Assembly: GCF_902502825.2 (NCBI RefSeq)
Contig: NZ_LR723670.1
Coordinates: forward strand, 1,302,001 to 1,366,000
DNA: 64,000 nucleotides
Direction: 5' to 3'
DNA from: Pseudorhizobium flavum
Lineage (GTDB): Bacteria > Pseudomonadota > Alphaproteobacteria > Rhizobiales > Rhizobiaceae
The notes beneath the pieces are model-generated. The model worked only from the letters and a program-made list of their open reading frames with translations. It did no database searches and was not told where the DNA came from. The position numbers were made by a program, and so were the translations under genes. Positions 18,338 through 28,742 of this stretch are shown here, piece by piece (the stretch's first letter is position 1; the number at the start of each line of letters is the position of its first letter).

Positions 18338-20476
18338 ATGAACCTTGCGACCCCGATCACGGCGAAAGCCGCTTCCAACGTCACGCGCGTCGGCCACACT
18401 GTCTGCCCGCATGACTGTCCGTCCGCCTGCGCGCTCGATGTCGATCTCACGGCCGAAGGCAGGATCGGCCGCGTCCGTGGTTCGGCCGAAAACACTTATA
18501 CTGCCGGCGTGATCTGCGCCAAGGTCGCCCGCTATAGCGAGCGCATCTACCACCCGAAACGCCTGCTGACGCCGAAGCGCCGGCTGGGTGCGAAGGGCGA
18601 GGGCGCCTGGCAGGAGATCTCCTGGGACGCCGCGCTGGATGAGATCGCCAATGCCTTCGTCAAGGCGGAGGCGCAGCACGGCTCCGAGGCTGTCTGGCCC
18701 TATTTCTACGCCGGTACCATGGGTCAGGTGCAGCGCGATTCCATCGAGCGCCTGCGCCACGCCAAGAAGTATTCCGGTTTCTTCGGCTCCATCTGCACCA
18801 ACATGGCGTGGACCGGCTATGTCATGGGTACCGGTGCGCTGCGCGGGCCCGATCCGCGCGAGATGGCCAAGTCCGACTGCGTCGTCATCTGGGGGACGAA
18901 TGCTGTCTCCACCCAGGTCAACGTGATGACCCATGCGGTGCGTGCGCGAAAGGAGCGCGGCGCCCCGATCGTCGTCATCGACATCTACGACAATCCGACG
19001 ATGAAGCAGGCCGATATGGGCCTGATCCTGAAGCCCGGCACCGACGCCGCACTTGCCTGTGCCGTCATGCATGTCGCCTTCCGAGACGGATACGCCGATC
19101 GCGAGTACATGGCGAAGTTTGCGGATGACCCGGCCGGGCTGGAGGAGCATCTGCGGACCCGGACGCCGGAGTGGGCATCTGCGATCACGGGGCTGACGGT
19201 GGAGGAGATCGAAGCCTTCGCCCGCCTCGTCGGCACCACGAAGAAGACCTTCTTCCGCCTCGGCTACGGCTTCGGGCGCCAGCGCAACGGCACTGTCTCC
19301 ATGCACGCGGCGCTGTCGATCGCGACGGTCCTCGGCTCCTGGCAGCACGAAGGCGGCGGCGCCTTCCACAACAATGGCGACATCTTCCGCCTGAACAAGT
19401 CGGAACTGATGGGCACGGCTTACGCCGATCCCGATATCCGCATGCTCGACCAATCGCAGATCGGCCGCGTGCTGACGGGGGATGCCGATGCGCTGCGCCA
19501 TCGCGGGCCGGTGACGGCGCTGCTGATCCAGAACACCAATCCGGTTAACGTTGCGCCGGAGCAGCGTCGCGTGAAGCAGGGCTTCGCGCGCGATGACCTG
19601 TTCGTCGCCGTCCACGAGCATTTCCTGACCGAGACGGCCGAGATGGCCGACGTCGTCCTGCCGGCAACGATGTTCCTGGAGCATGACGACCTCTATCGCG
19701 CCGGCGGCCAGAACCACATCCTGCTTGGCCCGAAGCTGGTCAAGCCGCCGGAGACGGTGCGCACCAACCTCTTCGTCATCGAGGAACTGGCCAAGCGTCT
19801 TGGCGTCTTGCATTTCCCGGGCTTCGGTCTCTCGGAACGCGAGCACATCGACCGCATGCTCGCCGCCAGCGGCTGGCCCGGCTACGACAGCCTGGCGCTG
19901 CAGCGCTGGATCGATGCGCAGCCGGATTTCGAGACGGCGCATTATCTCAACGGCTTCGGCTATCCCGACGGGAAATTCCGCTTCAGCCCCGACTGGGCGA
20001 ACGGCCCGTCGCCCAATCGTCCGCCGAAAAGCCTCGGACCCATGGGTCCAATGGCGGCCCTGCCGAAGTTCCCGGACTACGTTCCGGTGATAGAGGAAGC
20101 CGATGCCGAGCATCCGTTCCGCCTGGCGACGTCTCCCGCCAGGAACTTCCTCAATTCGACCTTCGCCGAAACGCCGACCTCCGCCCAGAAGGAAGGCCGG
20201 CCGGAAGTGATGATAGAACCATCCGACGCGCTTCGCCTTGGCATCATCGATGGCGACATCGTCCGCCTCGGGAACACGCGCGGCGAGATCCGCCTGCATG
20301 CGCGCATCGTGCCTGGCGCCAAACCAGGCGTGCTGATCGCCGAGGGTCTCTGGCCCAACAAGGCGCATCTCGACGGGGAGGGGATCAACGTCCTCACCGG
20401 CGCTGATGCCGTCGCTCCCTATGGGGGGGCGGCTTTTCATGACAATCGCGTCTGGCTGCGCAAGGATATCGCATGA
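18338..20476 (+). CDS. Molybdopterin oxidoreductase (DMSO reductase superfamily) with N-terminal Fe-S site
   Basis: Large oxidoreductase of about 712 residues (an in-frame ATG at 18320 would add six). The N-terminus carries a 4Fe-4S site, CPHDCPSAC with a fourth Cys in VICAK (C-x3-C-x3-C-x28-C). The molybdopterin-binding domain follows, with VVIWGTNAVSTQ, and the dinucleotide-binding domain closes the protein (RLATSPARNFLNSTF). SICTNMAW may supply the Mo ligand. There is no Tat signal, so it is cytosolic. The substrate is unknown; the family is annotated as formate dehydrogenase-like or generic. The stop overlaps the Nudix gene start by 4 nt (ATGA). No electron-transfer subunit lies nearby. 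Confidence 0.88.
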   Translation: MNLATPITAKAASNVTRVGHTVCPHDCPSACALDVDLTAEGRIGRVRGSAENTYTAGVICAKVARYSERIYHPKRLLTPKRRLGAKGEGAWQEISWDAALDEIANAFVKAEAQHGSEAVWPYFYAGTMGQVQRDSIERLRHAKKYSGFFGSICTNMAWTGYVMGTGALRGPDPREMAKSDCVVIWGTNAVSTQVNVMTHAVRARKERGAPIVVIDIYDNPTMKQADMGLILKPGTDAALACAVMHVAFRDGYADREYMAKFADDPAGLEEHLRTRTPEWASAITGLTVEEIEAFARLVGTTKKTFFRLGYGFGRQRNGTVSMHAALSIATVLGSWQHEGGGAFHNNGDIFRLNKSELMGTAYADPDIRMLDQSQIGRVLTGDADALRHRGPVTALLIQNTNPVNVAPEQRRVKQGFARDDLFVAVHEHFLTETAEMADVVLPATMFLEHDDLYRAGGQNHILLGPKLVKPPETVRTNLFVIEELAKRLGVLHFPGFGLSEREHIDRMLAASGWPGYDSLALQRWIDAQPDFETAHYLNGFGYPDGKFRFSPDWANGPSPNRPPKSLGPMGPMAALPKFPDYVPVIEEADAEHPFRLATSPARNFLNSTFAETPTSAQKEGRPEVMIEPSDALRLGIIDGDIVRLGNTRGEIRLHARIVPGAKPGVLIAEGLWPNKAHLDGEGINVLTGADAVAPYGGAAFHDNRVWLRKDIA

Positions 20477-21063
20477 GTAAACTGGAGAATGCCAAGGTCG
20501 AGATCGTCGAAGACAAGACGCTCTCGGACGACTGGTACCACCTGCGCAAGGTGACCTTCGACTACACGAACTCCCGTGGCGAAGTTCACCGTCTCTCGCG
20601 CGAATGCTATGACCGCGGCCACGGCGCAACGATCCTTCTCTATGATCCGCAGCGGCAGGTCGTCGTTCTCGTCAAGCAGTTCCGGATGCCCGCCTATGTG
20701 ACCGGCCATTCCGGTTGGGTGATCGAGACTCCGGCCGGTCTTCTGGACGGCGACCATCCGGAGGAGGCGATCCGCCGCGAAGCGGTCGAGGAAACCGGCT
20801 ACGAGGTACGCGAGGTCCGTTTCCTCTTCGAGTGCTTCATGTCGCCCGGTGCGGTCACCGAGCGCATTCACTTCTTCTACGCACCCATCGACCTCAGCCA
20901 CCAGGTGCACGACGGTGGTGGCCTGGACGAGGAGCACGAGGACATCGAGGTTCTTGAAATCCCGCTCGACAATGCCTTGGCCATGATCGGCACCGGCGAG
21001 ATCTGCGACGGCAAGACGATCATGCTCCTGCAGTGGGCGGCACTGAACCGGGAAAGACTGTAG
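20473..21063 (+). CDS. Nudix hydrolase, NudK/GDP-mannose pyrophosphatase-like
   Basis: Protein of 196 residues with a complete Nudix box (G-x5-E-x7-REVxEExGU) around AIRREAVEETGYEV. The flanking VVLVKQFRMPAYV and WVIETPAGLLDGD match the ADP-ribose/GDP-mannose pyrophosphatase branch (NudK/NudF), and the DDWYHLRKVTFDY N-terminus favours NudK. It would split nucleoside diphosphate sugars to NMP plus sugar phosphate. The overlap with the molybdopterin oxidoreductase stop implies co-translation. Confidence 0.88.
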   Translation: MSKLENAKVEIVEDKTLSDDWYHLRKVTFDYTNSRGEVHRLSRECYDRGHGATILLYDPQRQVVVLVKQFRMPAYVTGHSGWVIETPAGLLDGDHPEEAIRREAVEETGYEVREVRFLFECFMSPGAVTERIHFFYAPIDLSHQVHDGGGLDEEHEDIEVLEIPLDNALAMIGTGEICDGKTIMLLQWAALNRERL

Positions 21064-21077
21064 GCGTCCCCGAACCC

Positions 21078-21755
21078 TCAGAGCCCGCCGGAGATCAGCG
21101 TCTGTTCCGCAAGCGCCGTGGCAGCGCCCGGCGTCGTCACAGCGCGCCCATCCTCCATCCGCACCTTGCCCTCCGCCACCAGCTTCAGCGCCAGCGGATA
21201 GAGTTGATGCTCTACCGTCAGGATGCGCGTGGCGAGCGTCTCGGCCGTATCCTGCGCCAGCACCGGAACCGCCGCCTGTGCGACGATCGGCCCCTCGTCC
21301 ATGCCTTCGGTCACGAAGTGAACGGTGCAGCCGGCGATCTTCATGCCCGCGTCAATGGCGCGCTGGTGGGTGTGTAGGCCGGGAAAAAGCGGCAGCAGGG
21401 AAGGGTGGATATTGAGGATATTCCCTTCGTGCCGGCGGATGAAGTCGGCGGAGAGGAGCCGCATGTAGCCGGCAAGGCAGATGATGTCCGGACCGATCTC
21501 GTCGAGCGCGGCGAGGATTGCCTCTTCATGCTCAGCCTTACTCGCGAACGCCTTCCTCTCGAAGACCTTCGTCGGGATGCCAAGCGCCTCGGCCTTCGCC
21601 AGGCCGCCGGCCGAAGCCTTGTCGGAGATGACGCAGGTGATCTCTGCCGGCCATTCCGGCGCCGCGCAGGCCTTCGCCAGCGTCAGCATGTTTGAGCCGC
21701 CGCCGGAGATGAAGACGACGACGCGTTTTCGGCTGTGGCTCTCGACCGAGGTCAT
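21078..21755 (-). CDS. purN: Phosphoribosylglycinamide formyltransferase
   Basis: Transfers a formyl group from 10-formyl-tetrahydrofolate to GAR, the third step of purine synthesis. It has 225 residues. The catalytic Asn-His-Asp triad is intact: [12 protein letters not shown] contributes N and H, and [13 protein letters not shown] contributes D. The N-terminal phosphate-binding loop ISGGGSNM is present. The start (21755) overlaps the purM stop (ATGA), the usual purM-purN coupling. Confidence 0.97.
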   Translation of the reverse strand: MTSVESHSRKRVVVFISGGGSNMLTLAKACAAPEWPAEITCVISDKASAGGLAKAEALGIPTKVFERKAFASKAEHEEAILAALDEIGPDIICLAGYMRLLSADFIRRHEGNILNIHPSLLPLFPGLHTHQRAIDAGMKIAGCTVHFVTEGMDEGPIVAQAAVPVLAQDTAETLATRILTVEHQLYPLALKLVAEGKVRMEDGRAVTTPGAATALAEQTLISGGL

Positions 21756-22825
21756 AGGGCAAGCGTGCCCTGGTAGATGACACCAGGCCCACCTTCCGAA
21801 CGCGACACCATCCGGCCAAGCGGCACCACGATCTCGCCCTCTGCGGACAGAACGTCGGTAACAGCCTGGGCATTCTCGGCGGCAACCACGGCGATCATGC
21901 CGATGCCGCAGTTGAAGGTTCGCAGCATTTCCTTCGCGTCCACGCCGCCGGTCTCGGCGAGCCAGGAGAAAACGGGTGTGACGGGGATGGAGTCGAGATC
22001 GACTTCCGCCGCAAGGTTGGCCGGCAGCACGCGCGGAATGTTTTCAGGGAAGCCGCCGCCGGTAATGTGCGCTAGCGCTTTGATCGCGCCCGTCTCGCGG
22101 ATTGCCCTGAGCAGCGGCTTGACATAGACGCGCGTCGGCGTCAGCAGCGCCTCTCCCAGGCTCTTGCCATCTGCGAAGGGTGCAGCGTCATCCCAGCCGA
22201 GCTTTGACACCGACACGATCTTGCGCACCAGCGAAAAGCCGTTGGAGTGAACGCCGGAGGAGGTGAGCCCGAGGATGAGGTCTCCTTCGGCGATATCGCC
22301 GACCGGGAGCAACTGGCCGCGCTCAGCCGCGCCGACGGCAAATCCGGCCAGGTCGTAGTCGCCGCCGGCATACATGCCCGGCATTTCTGCCGTCTCGCCG
22401 CCGATCAGCGCGCAGCCCGCCTGGCGGCAGCCCTCTGCGATACCTTGCACGATCGCAGCACCTTGGTCCGGATCAAGCTTGCCAGTGGCGAAGTAGTCGA
22501 GGAAGAAAAGCGGCTCGGCACCCTGCACGACGAGATCGTTGACGCACATGGCGACGAGGTCGATTCCGACAGTGTCGTGGTGGTCGGCATCGATGGCAAT
22601 CTTGAGCTTGGTTCCGACACCGTCATTGGCGGCGACGAGAACGGGGTCGGTGAAGCCTGCGGCACGCAGATCGAACAGGCCACCGAAGCCGCCGATCTCG
22701 CCGTCTGCGCCGGGCCGGCGGGTCGAACGGACGGCCGGCTTGATCTTCTCGACCATCAGGTTTCCGGCATCGATATCGACCCCGGCATCGCTATAGGTGA
22801 GGCCGTTCCTGCCTGTCTCGCTCAT
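21752..22825 (-). CDS. purM: Phosphoribosylformylglycinamidine cyclo-ligase (AIR synthetase)
   Basis: ATP-dependent closure of the imidazole ring in purine synthesis (FGAM to AIR). It has 357 residues starting at ATG 22825 ([20 protein letters not shown]), the family N-terminus. The motif GVGTKLKIA, the [17 protein letters not shown] segment and [11 protein letters not shown] are characteristic. A much longer frame upstream runs antisense through the membrane-protein gene and is not real. It is divergent from perM. Confidence 0.97.
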   Translation of the reverse strand: MSETGRNGLTYSDAGVDIDAGNLMVEKIKPAVRSTRRPGADGEIGGFGGLFDLRAAGFTDPVLVAANDGVGTKLKIAIDADHHDTVGIDLVAMCVNDLVVQGAEPLFFLDYFATGKLDPDQGAAIVQGIAEGCRQAGCALIGGETAEMPGMYAGGDYDLAGFAVGAAERGQLLPVGDIAEGDLILGLTSSGVHSNGFSLVRKIVSVSKLGWDDAAPFADGKSLGEALLTPTRVYVKPLLRAIRETGAIKALAHITGGGFPENIPRVLPANLAAEVDLDSIPVTPVFSWLAETGGVDAKEMLRTFNCGIGMIAVVAAENAQAVTDVLSAEGEIVVPLGRMVSRSEGGPGVIYQGTLAL

Positions 22826-22999
22826 CGCCTGTCTCCGCTCGCTAAGCTTCGAGGGCCATTGCACGGGTTGCGGGCTTATGCAAGCACTTCGCCAGCGTTG
22901 GCAGGGGATAGCGGGTAAGGGAGGTCGATGGACTTGACCGTCGACGCGGCGCCAGCCTATCCGTGTCAGGACTGCGGCCAACCACCGGGGAAGACGGCG

Positions 23000-24139
23000 A
23001 TGCCCTACCACATCAGCGGAGCGAGCCTGCGCCGTCACATCCTCTTCTGGTTGGCGGCGCTGATCGTTTTCATTGTCTTCCTGTGGGCGTTTCGCTCGAT
23101 CCTGCTGCCCTTCGTGGCCGGCATGGCGCTCGCCTACTTTCTCGACCCAGTGGCAGACTGGCTGGAGCGGCGCGGCTTGAGCCGGATGATGGCAAGCGTC
23201 GTGATCCTTATCTGCTTCGTCCTTGTCTTCGTTCTGTCGCTGATGATCATCATTCCCGTGATCGTCAGCCAGTTGAACGAATTCGCCGCGGCACTTCCGG
23301 GCTATGTCACCCGCCTGCAGGAGCTGATCGCCACCCCCGACGCCTTCCTGCCGGACTGGCTGAGCACGCAGATCGAAACGGCCAAGCAGAACTTCTCCAA
23401 CGTGATGTCGGAAGGGGCGGGCTTCATTACCGGCCTGCTCCGCCAGATTTGGGCTTCGGGCAAGACGTTGCTCGACGTCGTCTCGCTGCTGGTCGTCACG
23501 CCGGTCGTTGCCTTCTATATCCTGCTCGACTGGGACAAGATGATTGCCAGGGTCGACAGCTGGGTTCCAAGAGATCAGGTTGTCACGGTCCGTCGGCTCG
23601 CGCTCGACATGGACAATGCCATCGCCGGCTTCGTTCGCGGGCAGGGCTCCATCTGCCTCATCCTCGGGGCCTTCTATGCCATCGGCCTGTCGCTGATCGG
23701 GCTCAATTTCGGACTGCTCATAGGCTTTGCGGCAGGGCTGATCAGTTTCATCCCCTATATCGGCTCCTTCGTCGGGCTGCTTCTTTCCGTGGGGGTGGCG
23801 CTTGTTCAATTCTGGCCCGATTTCACCTGGATCATAGCGACGGCAGCCGTTTTCTTCGCGGGCCAGTTCATCGAGGGCAACATCCTGCAGCCGAAGCTGA
23901 TGGGCTCGCGGATCGGCGTCCACCCTGTGTGGCTTATGTTCGCCTTGTTTGCGTTCGGCCTCATCTTCGGCTTTGTCGGCCTCCTGATTGCCGTACCCGC
24001 CGCCGCCGTGGTCGGCGTGCTTGTCCGCTTTGCGCTGTCGCGGTATCTTGAGAGCGACCTCTACTATGGCCGAAAGGCGGCGCTTCCTTGGCAGGAGCCG
24101 CCGCAGGTACTGGAGCATTCCCGGGACAGCAATGATTGA
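23000..24139 (+). CDS. AI-2E/PerM family membrane transporter
   Basis: Integral membrane protein of 379 residues with seven to eight hydrophobic segments in the AI-2 exporter (TqsA/PerM) arrangement: paired N-terminal helices, a central amphipathic region, then [14 protein letters not shown] and the conserved [13 protein letters not shown] motif before the last helices. Transport substrate unknown. Start taken at ATG 23000; an ATG at 22928 would add 24 residues with two Cys and no family match. The stop overlaps hdaA by 8 nt, a pairing kept across alphaproteobacteria. Confidence 0.88.
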   Translation: MPYHISGASLRRHILFWLAALIVFIVFLWAFRSILLPFVAGMALAYFLDPVADWLERRGLSRMMASVVILICFVLVFVLSLMIIIPVIVSQLNEFAAALPGYVTRLQELIATPDAFLPDWLSTQIETAKQNFSNVMSEGAGFITGLLRQIWASGKTLLDVVSLLVVTPVVAFYILLDWDKMIARVDSWVPRDQVVTVRRLALDMDNAIAGFVRGQGSICLILGAFYAIGLSLIGLNFGLLIGFAAGLISFIPYIGSFVGLLLSVGVALVQFWPDFTWIIATAAVFFAGQFIEGNILQPKLMGSRIGVHPVWLMFALFAFGLIFGFVGLLIAVPAAAVVGVLVRFALSRYLESDLYYGRKAALPWQEPPQVLEHSRDSND

Positions 24140-24839
24140 TCCGACCGAGAAAGACCGGCGCCGCCATGAGCAGCTGCCGCTTTCCTTCCCCTATGATGCC
24201 GCCACCGGGCGGGACGACCTGCTGGTCTCCGAGCGCCTGAGCGCGGCCGTCTCAATCATCGATGCCTGGCCCAACTGGCCGTCGCCCATCGTCATTCTGG
24301 CGGGACCGGTCGGTTCCGGCAAGTCGCACCTTGCCGCCATCTGGCGGGAAAAGAGTGGTGCGACACCCATTCATCCGCAGGCGGGTTCTGGATCCTCGGC
24401 CGCCGCCGCCCAAGGCTCGGTTCTCTTCGAGGATGCCGAACGGCAGGGCTTCGATGACACGGAACTCTTCCATGTCATCAACAGCGTGCGCGAGAACGGC
24501 CACAGCCTGCTCATTACCTCGCGCCTCTGGCCCATGTCCTGGCCCGTGGCGCTTCCCGACCTGCGTTCGCGCCTCAAGGCGGCAACGGTGGTGGAAATCG
24601 GTGAGCCGGACGAGGAACTGCTCGCGCAGGTAATCGTCAAGCTCTTCGCCGACCGCCAGCTTTACATTGATGACAAGCTTGTCGGCTATATCGTCACCCG
24701 GATGGAACGCTCGCTGGCTGCTGCGCAGACGATCGTCGATCGGCTCGACCGCCTGGCACTCGGTCGCGGCACGCGGATCACGCGGCAACTTGCGGCGGAA
24801 GTGCTGAACGAGGTCGGAAATACCGTCGAGGATGATTGA
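24132..24839 (+). CDS. hdaA: DnaA-related replication regulator HdaA
   Basis: AAA+ protein of 235 residues related to DnaA domain III; in Caulobacter HdaA works with the sliding clamp to inactivate DnaA-ATP after initiation. The N-terminal QLPLSF resembles the clamp-binding peptide of Hda proteins. Walker A is seen in [13 protein letters not shown] and a Walker B-like segment in [10 protein letters not shown]. No DNA-binding domain IV is present, as expected. It overlaps perM and sits directly upstream of the Pho box of ppk. Confidence 0.92.
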   Translation: MIDPTEKDRRRHEQLPLSFPYDAATGRDDLLVSERLSAAVSIIDAWPNWPSPIVILAGPVGSGKSHLAAIWREKSGATPIHPQAGSGSSAAAAQGSVLFEDAERQGFDDTELFHVINSVRENGHSLLITSRLWPMSWPVALPDLRSRLKAATVVEIGEPDEELLAQVIVKLFADRQLYIDDKLVGYIVTRMERSLAAAQTIVDRLDRLALGRGTRITRQLAAEVLNEVGNTVEDD

Positions 24840-24882
24840 CTGTCATAGTTCCGTCGCCAAACTGTAATATCGGCCGTAGAAT
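24840..24882 (+). promoter_or_regulatory. Likely PhoB box and -10 of the ppk promoter
   Basis: Three 7-bp repeats at 11-bp steps: CTGTCAT (24840-24846), CCGTCGC (24851-24857), CTGTAAT (24862-24868), with 4-bp spacers AGTT and CAAA. This is the layout of a Pho box (consensus CTGTCAT repeats). A -10-like TAGAAT lies at 24877-24882, 8 nt past the last repeat, where PhoB-activated promoters place it. The ppk ATG is at 24900. Confidence 0.65.
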
Positions 24883-24899
24883 AACTTGGGGGCGATGGA

Positions 24900-27086
24900 A
24901 TGGACGTGACGACGGAACCGCATGGGCAGGAAGGGATGGCACCTGTCACCGAGGATCTGCTCCAGAGTCCCGATCGCTTCATCAACCGCGAATTCTCCTG
25001 GCTGCAGTTCAATCGCCGCGTTCTCGAAGAGACGCTGAACACCGCCCATCCTTTGCTGGAGCGGGTGCGTTTCCTATCCATCTCGGCCGCCAACCTCGAC
25101 GAATTCTTCATGGTCCGCGTGGCCGGCCTCGAGGGCCAGGTGCGTCAGGGTATCGTCATCCGCAGCCCCGACGGCAAGACGCCGGCCGAACAGCTGGACG
25201 CCATCCTGCAGGAGATCGACAACCTGCAGATGGAACAACAGGCCTCTCTCGCCGTCCTGCAACAGTACCTCGCTCGCGAGGACATCCTGATCGTTCGGCC
25301 GGCAGCACTCTCCGGTGACGACCGCGCTTGGCTGGCCAATGCCTTCGACGACGAACTCTTCCCGGTGCTGACGCCGCTGTCCATAGACCCGGCCCATCCG
25401 TTCCCGTTCATTCCGAACCTTGGCTTCTCGATTGCCCTGCAGCTTGAAAGCCTGCACGGCCGCGAGCCGATGACCGGGCTGCTCCGCCTGCCGCCGACCC
25501 TCGACCGCTTCATCCGCCTGCCCGACGAGGGAGGGGCCATCCGCTACATCACCCTCGAGGACGTCGTCGGAATGTTCACGAACCGCCTTTTCCCGGGCTA
25601 CGTGGTGAAGGGCGCCGGTACGTTCCGCCTTATCCGCGACAGCGATATCGAGGTGGAGGAAGAGGCCGAGGACCTCGTCCGCTTCTTCGAGACGGCCCTG
25701 AAGCGCCGCCGCCGCGGCAAGGTCATCCGGATCGAGACGGATTCCGAAATGCCGCCTGAACTGCGCCAATTCGTGGTGCAGGAGCTTGGCGTGCCGGACA
25801 ACCGTATTGCGGTTCTTCCGGGGCTGTTGGCCCTCAATACGCTTTCGGAAATCACCAAGGCCCCGCGGGAAGACCTGCGCTTCGAGCCGTTCAATCCGCG
25901 CTTCCCCGAGCGCGTGCGCGAACATGCCGGCGACTGCCTGGCGGCGATCCGCGAAAAGGACATGGTCGTCCACCATCCCTATGAGAGCTTCGATGTGGTC
26001 GTGCAGTTTCTGCTGCAGGCGGCGCGCGATCCGGATGTGCTTGCCATCAAGCAGACGCTCTACCGCACGTCGAACGACAGCCCGATTGTCCGGGCACTCA
26101 TCGATGCGGCGGAGGCCGGCAAATCCGTCACCGCACTGGTCGAGCTCAAGGCCCGGTTCGACGAGGAAGCCAACATTCGCTGGGCACGCGACCTGGAGCG
26201 CGCCGGCGTCCAGGTTGTCTTCGGCTTCATCGAGCTGAAGACCCATGCCAAGATGTCCATGGTCGTGCGCCGAGAGGACGGCAGGCTCCGGACGTATTGC
26301 CACCTGGGCACGGGGAACTACCACCCGGTCACCGCCAAGATCTATACGGACCTTTCCTTCTTCACCTGCAATCCGAAGATTGCCCACGACATGGCGAATG
26401 TCTTCAACTTCATCACCGGCTATGGCGAGCCGGAAGACAGCATGAAGTTGGCCGTTTCGCCTTATACGCTGCGCCCGCGCATCCTTCGCCACATCGAGGA
26501 GGAGATCGTCCACGCACAGAACGGCGCGCCGGCGGCGATCTGGATGAAGATGAATTCGCTGGTCGATCCGGAGATCATTGACGCGCTCTATCGGGCGAGC
26601 GCCGCCGGCGTGGACGTCGACCTCGTCGTTCGCGGCATATGCTGCCTGCGCCCGCAGGTGCCGGGGCTGTCCGACAACATCCGGGTGAAGTCGATCGTCG
26701 GCCGCTTCCTGGAGCACAGCCGCATCTTCTGCTTCGGCAATGGCTACGGTCTGCCGTCCGACAAGGCGCTCGTCTACATCGGCTCTGCCGACATGATGCC
26801 GCGCAATCTCGACCGGCGGGTCGAGACGCTCGTACCGCTCCTGAACCCGACGGTGCACGAGCAGGTGCTCTCGCAGATCATGCTGGGCAACCTGATTGAC
26901 AACCAGCAGAGCTACGAGATATTGCCCGACGGCACGTCCAGGCGCATCGAAGTGCGTCCGGGCGAGGAACCTTTCAACGCGCAACAGTATTTCATGACCA
27001 ATCCGAGCCTTTCCGGTCGTGGTGAAGCTCTCAATTCAAGTGCTCCGAAACTGATTGCCGGCCTGATGTCCGGGCGCAGGAACTAA
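24900..27086 (+). CDS. ppk: Polyphosphate kinase
   Basis: PPK1 enzyme that reversibly makes polyphosphate from ATP; 728 residues. N domain with [18 protein letters not shown]; then head and two PLD-like catalytic domains. The phospho-accepting His is His449 in KTHAKM, and the second conserved His is His606 in [24 protein letters not shown] is typical of PPK1. Start at ATG 24900 with GGGGGCG upstream. It leads into ppx 17 nt later, so polyphosphate synthesis and breakdown are encoded together, and a Pho box upstream suggests induction by phosphate limitation. Confidence 0.97.
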   Translation: MDVTTEPHGQEGMAPVTEDLLQSPDRFINREFSWLQFNRRVLEETLNTAHPLLERVRFLSISAANLDEFFMVRVAGLEGQVRQGIVIRSPDGKTPAEQLDAILQEIDNLQMEQQASLAVLQQYLAREDILIVRPAALSGDDRAWLANAFDDELFPVLTPLSIDPAHPFPFIPNLGFSIALQLESLHGREPMTGLLRLPPTLDRFIRLPDEGGAIRYITLEDVVGMFTNRLFPGYVVKGAGTFRLIRDSDIEVEEEAEDLVRFFETALKRRRRGKVIRIETDSEMPPELRQFVVQELGVPDNRIAVLPGLLALNTLSEITKAPREDLRFEPFNPRFPERVREHAGDCLAAIREKDMVVHHPYESFDVVVQFLLQAARDPDVLAIKQTLYRTSNDSPIVRALIDAAEAGKSVTALVELKARFDEEANIRWARDLERAGVQVVFGFIELKTHAKMSMVVRREDGRLRTYCHLGTGNYHPVTAKIYTDLSFFTCNPKIAHDMANVFNFITGYGEPEDSMKLAVSPYTLRPRILRHIEEEIVHAQNGAPAAIWMKMNSLVDPEIIDALYRASAAGVDVDLVVRGICCLRPQVPGLSDNIRVKSIVGRFLEHSRIFCFGNGYGLPSDKALVYIGSADMMPRNLDRRVETLVPLLNPTVHEQVLSQIMLGNLIDNQQSYEILPDGTSRRIEVRPGEEPFNAQQYFMTNPSLSGRGEALNSSAPKLIAGLMSGRRN

Positions 27087-27103
27087 GCCGAGAAAAAGGC
27101 CGT

Positions 27104-28621
27104 ATGGTAAGATCTGAAGCGCAGGGCCGGCTGCCGGGCATCGCTCCCGTCTCCGTCGTCGACATCGGCTCCAACTCCGTACGCATCGTGATCTACGAGG
27201 GTTTGTCGCGCTCGCCGGCGATGCTGTTCAACGAGAAGGTCCTGTGCGGGCTCGGCAAGGGCCTTGCCTCCACCGGCCGCATGGATCCGACAGCAGTCGA
27301 GAGAGCACTGGCGGCGCTGCGGCGGTTCCGGGCACTTTCCGAGCAGGCCCGCGCCACGCACATCTATCCCCTTGCGACAGCCGCGGCACGGGAGGCGTCG
27401 AACGGTGACAAGTTCATCCGCGATGCCGAGGAAATCCTCGGCTGCAGGATCCAGGTGCTGACGGGCGAGGAAGAGGCCCTCTATTCCGCCTACGGCGTGA
27501 TCAGCGGCTTCCATGATCCGGATGGCATCGCCGGCGACCTCGGCGGCGGTTCGCTCGAGCTCATCGATATCCGCGGCGAGCAGGTCGGCCGTGGAATCAC
27601 CCTTCCTCTCGGCGGCCTGCGGCTCTCCGAAACCTCCGGCCAGTCGATCGACAAGGCAAGATCGATCGCCGCCGAGAATGTCGCGCGGGCGCCCTTCCTG
27701 AAGAAGGGGGAGGGACGGACCTTCTATGCCGTCGGCGGCACCTGGCGAAACATTGCCAAGCTGCACATGGAAATGACCGGGTATCCGTTGCACATGATGC
27801 AGGGCTACGAGGTCAGCTACGAGGAGATGGCCTCCTTCCTCGATACGGTGGTGTCCGGTGACAGCAAGCATCCGTCCTGGCAGGCCGTCTCGAAGAACCG
27901 CCGCGCGCTTCTGCCTTTCGGCGCCGTCGCCATGCAGGAGGTCCTGCGGGTGATGAGGCCCGGTCGCATCCTCTTCTCTGCCCAGGGCGTGCGCGAAGGC
28001 TATCTCTACTCGCGGCTCTCGGAGGAGGAGAAGGCATCCGATCCTCTGCTGGTCGCCGCCGACCAACTCGCGATCTTGCGCGCTCGCTCACCCGAACATG
28101 CGCGCGAACTCGCGGCCTGGACGGGACGCATGGTCTCGCTCTTCGGCATCGAAGAGACCGAGCAGGAGAGCCGCTACCGACAGGCTGCCTGCCTGCTCGC
28201 CGATATCAGCTGGCGCGCCCATCCGGATTATCGCGGGCCGCAGGCGCTGAACCTCATTGCCCATTCGTCATTGGTCGGCATCACCCATCCGGGCCGCGCC
28301 TATCTTGCGCTTGCGAACTACCACCGGTTCGAAGGGCTGCAGGATGACGGCGCGTCGGAGCCGCTGGCGGCCATTGCCGGCCCCCGCCTGCAGGATCTGG
28401 CAAAGCTCCTCGGCGGGATGCTGCGGGTCGTCTACCTCTTCTCCGCCTCCATGCCCGGCATCGTCAACAGCCTGTCCTTCCGGCCTTCGTCGTCGCCCGA
28501 CCTCGACCTCGAGTTCGTGGTCCCGCCCGAGCACGCGAACTTCGCCGGCGAGCGTCTTGACGGCCGCCTGCAGCAGCTCGCAAAGCTCACGGGCAAGCGC
28601 CTCGCGTTCAGGTTCGAGTAG
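27104..28621 (+). CDS. ppx: Exopolyphosphatase (Ppx/GppA family)
   Basis: Actin-like-fold phosphatase of 505 residues that removes terminal phosphate from polyphosphate; some family members also hydrolyse pppGpp. The phosphate-binding motifs VVDIGSNSVRIVIYEG near the start and AGDLGGGSLELIDI near residue 145 are intact, as is the TAAAREASNG helix. The C-terminal helical region is longer than in short Ppx2-type proteins. It follows ppk by 17 nt in the same operon. Whether it also acts on pppGpp cannot be told from sequence. Confidence 0.94.
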   Translation: MVRSEAQGRLPGIAPVSVVDIGSNSVRIVIYEGLSRSPAMLFNEKVLCGLGKGLASTGRMDPTAVERALAALRRFRALSEQARATHIYPLATAAAREASNGDKFIRDAEEILGCRIQVLTGEEEALYSAYGVISGFHDPDGIAGDLGGGSLELIDIRGEQVGRGITLPLGGLRLSETSGQSIDKARSIAAENVARAPFLKKGEGRTFYAVGGTWRNIAKLHMEMTGYPLHMMQGYEVSYEEMASFLDTVVSGDSKHPSWQAVSKNRRALLPFGAVAMQEVLRVMRPGRILFSAQGVREGYLYSRLSEEEKASDPLLVAADQLAILRARSPEHARELAAWTGRMVSLFGIEETEQESRYRQAACLLADISWRAHPDYRGPQALNLIAHSSLVGITHPGRAYLALANYHRFEGLQDDGASEPLAAIAGPRLQDLAKLLGGMLRVVYLFSASMPGIVNSLSFRPSSSPDLDLEFVVPPEHANFAGERLDGRLQQLAKLTGKRLAFRFE

Positions 28622-28742
28622 ATCCGACGCGATGGGCATAAGGGCACTGCGCGACCCGCGGCTCAAGGATACCCACTGCCTAGCCTCACATCGTAGGTCT
28701 TCTTGAAGGTCGCCAGCCTGCACGCCGAGCGCAGGGCATACG

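Noticed and set aside
18251..20629. 792-codon frame antisense to the molybdopterin oxidoreductase
   Set aside because: It is the complementary shadow of a strongly conserved gene, with no family match.
21752..24118. Very long leftward frame of 788 codons through perM
   Set aside because: The part upstream of 22825 is antisense to the AI-2E membrane-protein gene and has Arg/Glu/His-rich shadow composition; only the purM portion is real.
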